Below, piece after piece: positions 57,433 to 64,000 of a DNA stretch of 64,000 nucleotides. The first letter of the stretch is position 1; every line of letters starts with the position of its first letter. The stretch comes from Deltaproteobacteria bacterium. Its GTDB lineage: Bacteria; Myxococcota; Kuafuiibacteriia; Kuafuiibacteriales; Kuafuiibacteriaceae. The stretch spans positions 2,170,001 through 2,234,000 of the forward strand of contig JADJBV010000001.1 of the NCBI GenBank assembly GCA_016703535.1. Reading direction: 5' to 3'. Both the position numbers and the translations under genes were made by a program. The notes under the pieces are model-generated. The model was not told where the DNA came from and made no database searches. It was given only the letters and a program-made list of their open reading frames with translations.

Positions 57433-59892
57433 ATGTTCCGGTCAGCGCCGTGGCTCCTGCTGACCCTGGTCACCGCCTGTTCGATCCCCGAGTTCCAATA
57501 CCCGCCGGCCCCGCCCCGGATCGTGCGCTTCACCGTCACGCCTTTTGAACCCGGTCCCGGTGAAGAGGTCCTGCTCCACTACGAGGTCGAGGGCTCGACC
57601 CAACGGGTCCTCGGCGGCGGCCCGACGGACCCCCTGCCCTTGCCCGAAGCCCAAGGCACGATCTCCTTGCTCGCCGATCAGGACCGGACCTTGATCTTGG
57701 AGGCGACCGGACCTGGCGGCACCACCGTGGCCCAAACCGGGTTTCGCTTGTCCGACCTGGCGCCGGTCCGGATCGTGGCCTTCGAGGTGATGCCGACCCG
57801 CACCTATCCGGGCGCCCTGGCCCGGGTCGCGTGGCGCACCCAAAACGCTCGGCGCGTCACCATCGAAGCCGACGATGGGACCTTGTTGTACGCCGGCACC
57901 ATGCCCGACGGCACCTTGGCCGTGCCCGTGGGGGAGCGAAATCTGACCCTCCACCTCAGGGCCGATGGGGATCAGGGCCCGGTCACGGCGGAAGCGACCG
58001 TCACCATCGAACCTCGCCTCCCGTTGATCCTGAACTTCGAGGCGACGCCGGCGACCCTCGCCGCCGGCGAAGACCTGACGCTGCGCTGGGAAACCGGGAG
58101 CGCCCGGCGGGTGGTCCTCCTGGAAGAGACGCCCGCTGGCCCGGTGCCGCCCCTGGAGGTCTCCGACTTCGGCAACCTCTTGCTCCGGCCCAGTCCGGGC
58201 CTGCATCGGTTCCGCCTGCGGGCCGAAAACGAGGTGGGCACCAGTGAAGAGGCCCTCACGGTTTGGGTGGTGAACCAAGCCGCGCCCGAGATCCTGGAGT
58301 TCACCGGGACGCCGACGGTCGCGGGTTATGGGGGTGACGTGGCCCTCTCCTGGCGGATCGTACCCAACCTGGGTGATCCCAACGTCAGCGCCGAACTCGA
58401 CTTGGGTCCCCAGTTCATCCCCCAGCCCGTCGACCTGGCGGGCAGCCGCTTCGTCCAGGTGGAGCGCACGACCGTCCTGACCCTCAGCGTGTGGCGCTTC
58501 GGGGCCGTGGTCGATACCGCCCAGCTGAACGTTGCCCTCGACCCCGCCCTCCCTCGTTTAACGGCCAACATCAACACCACCAACTTTCGCCCGGGTGAGC
58601 CGGTGGGGTTGGTGGCCGACTTCAGCAACGCCGACGTGGTGCGGGTCGTCGATGGCTCCGGGCAGCTGATCGCCACCACCACCATCTCCCCGCTGTTGGC
58701 CCAAACCCCCGCCGTTCGTTCGACCACCTACCAGGTGATCGCCGAAAATAGCCGCGGCGCCACCACCCGCCACTTCCCGGTCTACGTCGGCGAACCGCCG
58801 GGCATCCCGACCCTCACCGTGGACGATCCGTTCATTCGCCGCTTCCGCTCGACCTGTTTTCAGTGGGTCGCGCCTGGCGCGGACTCGGCCGAGCTCGCCG
58901 TGGGGTTCTTGACCTACGGCCGCTCACCTCCGATCGGGTCGGCGTGTGGCAGGATCAGTGACTCCAGCGGCTACGCCACCCTCACCGCCTACAACCTGAG
59001 CGGATCCAACTCCCAAAGCGTCAGCTTCCAGGTCGGGCCCGAAAGCACCAACGCCACCGACGAAGAGCCCAACGACACCCCCGCGACCGCAATGGGCCCT
59101 TATTCGGCGGGGCCCCTCGGGATCAACGGCAGCATCGAGATCGCGGGCCAAGACATCTACGCCTGGGAAGGGCGCCTCGATGACCGGGTGATCGGCTCGA
59201 CGACCCCCGCGAGTTGTGACCAGCCGATCGAGGTCGAAGTGAGGGAGGACCGGATCGATCCCCGGAACGCTCGACGGGTGGTGATCCCGGCCGGAGGGGG
59301 CTGCCCCGCCATCGACGCCCGGCTCACGCCTGGTTTGGCGGACCTGGAGCCGCCCTACTTGATCGTGTTGCGTCGTCCCAGCGGGCTCGTCGGCCCCGCC
59401 AACTATTTTCTGGTGTTGAACTCGGAGACCCGCACTTGCGGTGACGGCGTGGTCGACTTCCGCGAGGACTGCGACGACGGCGCCTTGCGCTCGGGGGATG
59501 GCTGCTCCAACGCCTGCTACTTCGAAAACGCCGAAAACGAGCCGAACATCATCAACCCAACACCCCTGACCATCGGGGACACCATCGACGGCTATTTGGC
59601 CCCGGGCGATGAGGACAACTTTCAGCTCCAAATCGACCCCTTCGACGCCGGCCCCTATCGCCTGACGGTGGCCCCGAGCACCGCCGATGGGCTCGCCGTG
59701 GAGCTCAGCGTGTTCGACTCGACCCGCGGATATTTCCTGTTTGGGGCGCCCCTGGATTCCAGCGGAGGCGCCAGCATCGAACCCAGCGCCCTGTACCTGG
59801 AGGCCGGGCCTTACCTGATCACCCTCCGGGCGCCTGACCAGAACGTGCTGCCGAGCCGAGGGCCCTACCGCATCACCCTCACCGCAGAATAG
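57433..59892 (+). CDS. Large lipoprotein with beta-rich domains, a Cys-rich motif and PPC-like ends
   Basis: 819 residues from ATG 57433. The signal is APWLLLTLVTAC. The first 550 residues are repeated beta-sandwich-like blocks (TPFEPGPGEEVLLHYEVEG, TPATLAAGEDLTLRWETG). At about 565-660 and 700-815 are two pre-peptidase C-terminal (PPC)-like blocks (DEEPNDTPATAMGPYSAGPL, ENEPNIINPTPLTIGDTIDG). Between them is the Cys-rich motif CGDGVVDFREDCDDGALRSG (residues about 668-690), typical of myxobacterial surface proteins. It is probably a surface-exposed binding protein. No catalytic residue is identified. Confidence 0.85.
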   Translation: MFRSAPWLLLTLVTACSIPEFQYPPAPPRIVRFTVTPFEPGPGEEVLLHYEVEGSTQRVLGGGPTDPLPLPEAQGTISLLADQDRTLILEATGPGGTTVAQTGFRLSDLAPVRIVAFEVMPTRTYPGALARVAWRTQNARRVTIEADDGTLLYAGTMPDGTLAVPVGERNLTLHLRADGDQGPVTAEATVTIEPRLPLILNFEATPATLAAGEDLTLRWETGSARRVVLLEETPAGPVPPLEVSDFGNLLLRPSPGLHRFRLRAENEVGTSEEALTVWVVNQAAPEILEFTGTPTVAGYGGDVALSWRIVPNLGDPNVSAELDLGPQFIPQPVDLAGSRFVQVERTTVLTLSVWRFGAVVDTAQLNVALDPALPRLTANINTTNFRPGEPVGLVADFSNADVVRVVDGSGQLIATTTISPLLAQTPAVRSTTYQVIAENSRGATTRHFPVYVGEPPGIPTLTVDDPFIRRFRSTCFQWVAPGADSAELAVGFLTYGRSPPIGSACGRISDSSGYATLTAYNLSGSNSQSVSFQVGPESTNATDEEPNDTPATAMGPYSAGPLGINGSIEIAGQDIYAWEGRLDDRVIGSTTPASCDQPIEVEVREDRIDPRNARRVVIPAGGGCPAIDARLTPGLADLEPPYLIVLRRPSGLVGPANYFLVLNSETRTCGDGVVDFREDCDDGALRSGDGCSNACYFENAENEPNIINPTPLTIGDTIDGYLAPGDEDNFQLQIDPFDAGPYRLTVAPSTADGLAVELSVFDSTRGYFLFGAPLDSSGGASIEPSALYLEAGPYLITLRAPDQNVLPSRGPYRITLTAE

Positions 59893-59946
59893 TCCGGAGG
59901 GCGCCCCCCTCGACAGCGGCGGCGCCCCGTGGGATGCGGGAGGGCG

Positions 59947-60378
59947 GTGATCTCGACCGTCGAGAAGGTCCTGTTCCTGAAGTCGATCGACTTGTTCAGC
60001 CAGATCCCCGGTGAGGACCTGGCGCGAGTCGCTCAGATCGCCGAGGAGATCGACTTCGAGCCGAAAGAGACGGTGATCACCGAAGGTGAGCTGGGCGACT
60101 CGATGTACCTGATCGTCGCCGGCCGGGTGCAGGTCTACAAAGGCGACAAGCTGATCGTGGAGTTGGCCGAGCGGGAATGTGTCGGCGAGATGGCGATCCT
60201 GGACTCGGAGCCTCGGAGCGCCACGGTCAAGGCCATCACCTCCGTACAAGCCCTCAAGATCGAGCGTGAAGACTTTTATGACTTGATCAACGAAAAGATG
60301 GAAATCGCCCAAGGGATCATCAAGGTCCTGACCCGCCGGCTCCGATCGACGACCGTCGGGCAGAGCCAAGATCGCTAG
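59947..60378 (+). CDS. Stand-alone cyclic nucleotide-binding domain protein
   Basis: 143 residues from GTG 59947 (an earlier GTG at 59929 is in frame). The sequence is one CNB domain: VEKVLFLKSIDLFSQIPGEDL, EPKETVITEGELGDSMYLIVAGRVQVYKGDKLI, and the phosphate-binding cassette CVGEMAILDSEPRSATV, followed by a C-terminal helix. There is no output domain; it may be a regulator acting through partners. A second CNB protein in the window is fused to a PP2C domain at 933-2288. Confidence 0.88.
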   Translation: MISTVEKVLFLKSIDLFSQIPGEDLARVAQIAEEIDFEPKETVITEGELGDSMYLIVAGRVQVYKGDKLIVELAERECVGEMAILDSEPRSATVKAITSVQALKIEREDFYDLINEKMEIAQGIIKVLTRRLRSTTVGQSQDR

Positions 60379-60450
60379 TTTGCTAACGCCCCGGATCGGA
60401 TCTTGGCCCGGGTGGTGCGCCGGGACCCGATCGTGCACAGTAGAAGGCGC

Positions 60451-62508
60451 ATGCGGGGTGCCCACGCCCTCTGGTTGTTGGCCCTGACCTCGGCCTGCAG
60501 CTGTGATGATCCCGCCTTGGGCGAGGCGCGCTCCAAGCTCAGCACCAGCACCCAACGCCTGGATCTCGGTCGCGTGTTCGTCGGGACCACCGGGCGAGGT
60601 GGCTTCGCCTTGAGCGCGGTCGGCGACGCGTCCCTGCGCTACCGGGCCCGCTACGAAGGTGATCCAGGCCCGGGTTGGCAGGTGAGCCCCGCCAGCGGTT
60701 TTTTGGCCGCCAACGACGTGGTGGGGATCGAGGTCGAGTTTTCGCCGCTTTTGGCCGGGCCCTCCAGCGCCTGGGTGGTGTTCGAGTCCCTGGGCACCAT
60801 CCCCTCGACCGTCGCCGTCGAGTTGGTGGCCCTCGCTTTGGATCCCCCGGACTGCGAGGACGGCAACGGCTGCACGCAGGACTACTTCGATCTCGCCACC
60901 GGACGTTGTGTACACGAGGTGGCGCGCCTCTCCTGCGACGACTTCAACGCTTGCACCGGCAACGACACCTGCGCCGAAGGCATCTGCCTGGGCGAGTCCC
61001 GCTCCTGCGACGACAACGACATCTGCACCGATGATCTCTGCGATCCCCGCACGGGGTGTTTGAACATCCCAACGGTCTCTTGCGACGACGGCAACCCGTG
61101 CACCGCCGATCGTTGTGATCCCAACGGCGGCTGTTCTTCTTCGGTGCTCGACGATGGCACCCCCTGCGACGACTTCGAGCAGTGCACGATGGCCGACATC
61201 TGCATCTTGGGGGAGTGCCGCGGTGTCTCCTTGCCCGAGGGCACCGAATGCGACGATCAAGATCCGTGTTCGTTCATGGATCAGTGTGTGATGGGCGACT
61301 GCAAAGACCCCACTTACGAGCCGCCCGGCGTCGGTGATCTCAAGTTTCTGGTCGAACTTCGAACCGGCGCCGGCGCGACCTACAACCCGCTGATCGATCG
61401 CAACAGCAGCGTGTTCTTCGGGACCCCCACCGGCGTGGCCGCCGTCAATCGTTGCGGCGAGCGGACCTGGACCGCGACCATCGGCCCGACCTTGTTTTCG
61501 GGGGCCGTGTCCTTGCCCGGCGTCTTGTCGGTCCCGGTGGAGGGGCGACTGGTCGAGCTGGACACCGAAACCGGCGAGGTGATCCGGGAGGTCGACCTGG
61601 CCCCGCTCCTTCAGATCCCCGGCTCCACCACCTCCACCCAAGGGGTCCACCTGCTGGACCTGGCGGTCCGGGCCTCGGGGGGCCTGGTCGCGTCTTTGTG
61701 GGCCCCCGAACCCGCGCCGGGCCGGGGCCTGATTGCCGAGCTGGATCCCAGCCACGTATTGGCCACGCCCCTCCAGCCCCTGGGACCCCGTCACGCCCGA
61801 CGGTTGGCGATCGACGCCGACGAGGCGGTGGTGGCCTTGGTGCGGGAAGGTGGGCCCCAGGAGGCCGAAGGTCGAGAGCAGCTGCTGCGACTGGGCCTGG
61901 CGGGCCTCCCCGAGACCACCTGGTCCTCCAGCCCCCGGGCCGGCCTCCGGACCGACCTCGCCCTAGGCGATCAGGGGGAGGTCATCTGGACCTCCGGCCT
62001 ATTCGTGATCGATCGCACAGGCACACCCCGGGCCCTCCTGCCGGCCCCCTTGGATCCGCGCTGGATCAGCACCGGCGCCCCGGTGGTCTTCGGCGGACGA
62101 ATCTATTTAATATATCGCCAGGCCCTCCCCGAAAACGGCCTCCTGGCCACCGCGGGATACGCCGACCACCTCTTGGCCGTCACCGCCAGCACCGCGGAGA
62201 TCGTCTACGACCAGGAGTTGCCAGCCCCGGCCGAACGGGCCAGCCCCACCGTGGACGGTTTTGGCCGGGTCTACTTGCTGAGCGGTCGCGGCACCTTGTT
62301 GGCCTTCGAGCCAAACGGACAGCTCTATTTCGAGCTGGAGGTCCCGCGGATCGGACCGTCGGATGGCGTCGCACTCACCCTAACGCCGGATCGGGTCGTG
62401 GTCGGGGTGACCGAAGAGACGGTCTTCGGCGTACAATCGGAAGGCAACCTCGGGAGTTCTTCTTGGCCAAGGCACCGTCGCGACAACTTTGCCACCGGGC
62501 ACCGCTAG
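60451..62508 (+). CDS. Cys-rich repeat lipoprotein with a beta-propeller
   Basis: 685 residues from ATG 60451. The signal AHALWLLALTSAC is a lipoprotein signal. An Ig-like segment is followed at about 134-290 by DDxNxCT-type repeats (CEDGNGCTQDYFD, CDDFNACTGNDTC, CDDNDICTDDLC, CDDGNPCTADRCD), each with six-Cys spacing typical of disulfide-bonded surface repeats. The rest (about 300-685) has PQQ/WD-like blades (TPTGVAAVNRCGERTWTATIG, YLLSGRGTLLAFEPNGQLYF). The start is preceded by a possible CACAGT box. Its 3' end overlaps the following gene by up to 46 bp. Confidence 0.82.
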   Translation: MRGAHALWLLALTSACSCDDPALGEARSKLSTSTQRLDLGRVFVGTTGRGGFALSAVGDASLRYRARYEGDPGPGWQVSPASGFLAANDVVGIEVEFSPLLAGPSSAWVVFESLGTIPSTVAVELVALALDPPDCEDGNGCTQDYFDLATGRCVHEVARLSCDDFNACTGNDTCAEGICLGESRSCDDNDICTDDLCDPRTGCLNIPTVSCDDGNPCTADRCDPNGGCSSSVLDDGTPCDDFEQCTMADICILGECRGVSLPEGTECDDQDPCSFMDQCVMGDCKDPTYEPPGVGDLKFLVELRTGAGATYNPLIDRNSSVFFGTPTGVAAVNRCGERTWTATIGPTLFSGAVSLPGVLSVPVEGRLVELDTETGEVIREVDLAPLLQIPGSTTSTQGVHLLDLAVRASGGLVASLWAPEPAPGRGLIAELDPSHVLATPLQPLGPRHARRLAIDADEAVVALVREGGPQEAEGREQLLRLGLAGLPETTWSSSPRAGLRTDLALGDQGEVIWTSGLFVIDRTGTPRALLPAPLDPRWISTGAPVVFGGRIYLIYRQALPENGLLATAGYADHLLAVTASTAEIVYDQELPAPAERASPTVDGFGRVYLLSGRGTLLAFEPNGQLYFELEVPRIGPSDGVALTLTPDRVVVGVTEETVFGVQSEGNLGSSSWPRHRRDNFATGHR

Positions 62509-64000
62509 CCGGCGTCTTGGCCCTCTTCTTGGCCCACTGCGGGGCCTGTGAAGAGACCGGCGTCCTGCAGCTGATCCCGGCGGTCCAGGTCCAGCCTTTG
62601 GTCCTCGACTTTGGTGAGGTGCCGTTGACCGTTCGAGTCCAAGGTACGGTCACCATCCGCAGCGTCGGGGAGGTCATGTTGACGATCGAGCGGGTCCACC
62701 TCGCCGATGATCGCTTCTTCAGCCTGATCGGCAGCCCAGCGACCCAACTCCTCCCCAGCCTGAGCGACGTCGCCCAGATCGCCGCCACCCCCACCGAACT
62801 TGGCCTGCAAGAGACCGTGCTCTACATCGAGACCGATGATCCGGGGGCGCCGCGGATCGCCGTCCCGGTGCGGTTGACCGGGGTCCCCACCCCACCCTGC
62901 GACGACGGCAACGCCTGCACCGAAGACATCTTCGACGCCGAGACCAACAGCTGCCTCCACAACTTCGCCGACGGCACCGCCTGTTTCCCCGCCGACAAGT
63001 GTGTGACCGAGGCGGTCTGCTCCCAAGGCGTTTGCCTGGGCACCACCAAGGTCTGTGACGATCAGAGCCCCTGCACCCAAGACTACTGCCGACAAACCGA
63101 CGGCGAGTGCGTGTATTTGGTGTCGCCGCTCGCTTGTGACGACAACAACCCCTGCACCGCGGACAGCTGTGGCGTGAGCGGTTGTCAACACGCCGCCCTC
63201 CTCAACGGCGAACCCTGCGACGACGGCGACGAGTGTTCTCGCAACGACGCCTGCTTCTCCGGGGCCTGCGTGGGCAACGCCGCCTCCGAAGGTTCGGCCT
63301 GCGACGACCACAACTCCTGCACGATCGGCGAGACCTGCCAAAGCGGCGTCTGCAGCGGCCCCTCGATCGTCGAACCCGCCGCCGAAGGCCAAGAACTTTT
63401 CACCTACAACCTCACCGAATGGGACGCGGGCGCCTTCCTGCACCGGCGGGAGGTCAGCCTGTCGGACAACGGCGTCTTCTACGGCCTCGATCACTTGCGG
63501 CTCCCCAACAACGAGGGCCTCAGCCACGTGGTCTTCGCCATGCATCAGTGTGGCAGTGAGGTGTACCAGTTCTCCTACCGCCCGCCCGATGCGCACGTCC
63601 TGGTGAGTTATGTGCGGCGCGCGATGCAGCTCAACACCGACGATCGGATCCGGATGGTGGTCGGCGTCCGCCAACGCTTCGAGGATGGCTTTCAGCCCCA
63701 GACCACCACTTACCTGCTCGATCGGCAGGGCCAGGTGATGCTCTCCGGGATCCAGACGGTCGGAGGCGAAACGGGTCGGTCGCTCCTCCCCGATGGCTCC
63801 CACATCTACGGCTTGGTGTGGCCGCTGACCGACGGCGCGCCCACGCCCGAGTCGCCGGCGATGAGCAACTTGGTGGTGGTCCGGGAAGACAACTCGGGCC
63901 ACGTGTTGTGGCGCCACGAACGGACCTCTGGGGACTGGGCCGAGTTCCTGGGCGTGGCTGGGCCCCGGGTCTTGTTCTGGGCCAGCAACCGCTTCGGCGC
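62463..64000 (+). CDS. Cys-rich repeat lipoprotein, paralogue of the preceding gene (3' end outside window)
   Basis: The open frame from TTG 62463 (or a TTG near 62517) runs off the right edge without a stop. It starts with a hydrophobic signal ending LALFLAHC. An Ig-like segment resembling that of the previous protein (VLDFGEVPLTVRVQGTVTIR) is followed at about 140-300 by repeats CDDGNACTEDIFD, CDDQSPCTQDYC, CDDNNPCTADSC, CDDGDECSRNDAC. A beta-propeller-like region has begun (VVFAMHQCGSEVYQFSYRPP). It is a tandem paralogue of 60451-62508, likely from local duplication with divergence. Confidence 0.8.
   Translation, partial: MAKAPSRQLCHRAPLAGVLALFLAHCGACEETGVLQLIPAVQVQPLVLDFGEVPLTVRVQGTVTIRSVGEVMLTIERVHLADDRFFSLIGSPATQLLPSLSDVAQIAATPTELGLQETVLYIETDDPGAPRIAVPVRLTGVPTPPCDDGNACTEDIFDAETNSCLHNFADGTACFPADKCVTEAVCSQGVCLGTTKVCDDQSPCTQDYCRQTDGECVYLVSPLACDDNNPCTADSCGVSGCQHAALLNGEPCDDGDECSRNDACFSGACVGNAASEGSACDDHNSCTIGETCQSGVCSGPSIVEPAAEGQELFTYNLTEWDAGAFLHRREVSLSDNGVFYGLDHLRLPNNEGLSHVVFAMHQCGSEVYQFSYRPPDAHVLVSYVRRAMQLNTDDRIRMVVGVRQRFEDGFQPQTTTYLLDRQGQVMLSGIQTVGGETGRSLLPDGSHIYGLVWPLTDGAPTPESPAMSNLVVVREDNSGHVLWRHERTSGDWAEFLGVAGPRVLFWASNRFG

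Noticed and set aside
58924..61794. Minus-strand open frame of 956 codons across three plus-strand genes
   Set aside because: It spans three real genes including a CNB domain protein and two intergenic gaps. This is typical of GC-rich shadows.
1..64000. tRNA, rRNA, riboswitch or prophage genes
   Set aside because: Reading both strands I found no cloverleaf-like segments, no rRNA sequence and no integrase, capsid or tail genes; a covariance search was not possible.

Overview
The window is one contiguous piece of a very GC-rich bacterial chromosome with about 47 protein genes on both strands and no rRNA or tRNA that I can see. The content points to a Myxococcota-type (former deltaproteobacterial) organism. 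The signs are many lipoproteins with Asp-, Gly- or Cys-rich repeats (DDGNxCT and CGDGxxxxxExCDDG motifs), signalling proteins that combine FHA, PP2C, cyclic-nucleotide, receiver and GGDEF domains, an AglZ/FrzS-like pseudo-receiver with a coiled coil, a PEGA/TPR pseudokinase, two NADH dehydrogenase gene sets and large modular surface proteins. The phylum is an inference from gene content; no marker gene was compared.

Layout. 1-5.1 kb: an FHA-diguanylate cyclase (cut by the window edge), a PP2C-cyclic nucleotide fusion, a PfkB kinase, MTA phosphorylase, a haem-motif lipoprotein and a single-domain receiver. 5.1-12 kb: housekeeping genes on the minus strand (rlmN, ndk, an orphan 2-oxoacid oxidoreductase gamma subunit, an RDD protein, an unknown protein, lepB and lepA). 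12-16.3 kb: a metalloprotease/propeller/barrel protein and a first nuoA-nuoB-nuoC set. 16.3-17.3 kb and 23.1-23.9 kb: non-coding stretches full of repeats. Between them lie a DUF2079 membrane protein, a small helical-repeat protein, a candidate selenoprotein and a pseudokinase. 23.9-29.3 kb: a second complex I operon, nuoABCDHI. 29.4-35.2 kb: coaX, a helical-repeat protein, a pseudo-receiver coiled-coil protein and an ECF sigma/anti-sigma pair. 35.3-41.8 kb: a CAP-domain protein, a CPBP intramembrane protease beside a degenerate trypsin-like protein, a DUF3108 protein, a REC-REC-GGDEF protein, a PAP2 phosphatase and hemF. 41.9-48.4 kb: a VolA-like surface lipase, a FadL channel and a second lipase-like lipoprotein. 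48.5-64 kb: further lipoproteins, a DsbD-like protein, an AI-2E permease, a cyclic nucleotide-binding protein and Cys-rich surface lipoproteins, the last cut by the right edge.

The most notable observations are these. (1) A thioredoxin-like lipoprotein gene at 19794-20444 carries an in-frame TGA exactly where the first Cys of a WCxxC active site belongs (W-TGA-P-A-C), with a possible SECIS hairpin just downstream. (2) A palindromic repeat family of about 80 bp has two covarying stems. It occurs singly between genes, as a six-copy tandem array upstream of the second nuo operon, and as two 78-bp in-frame copies inside rlmN. (3) A 283-bp element with terminal inverted repeats is duplicated in tandem, with a diverged inverted third copy nearby. 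(4) NuoI is fused to an RnfB-type Fe-S motif. (5) Several genes have TTGAnn-N17-TAnnnT promoters lying almost on the start codon, suggesting leaderless or near-leaderless transcripts.
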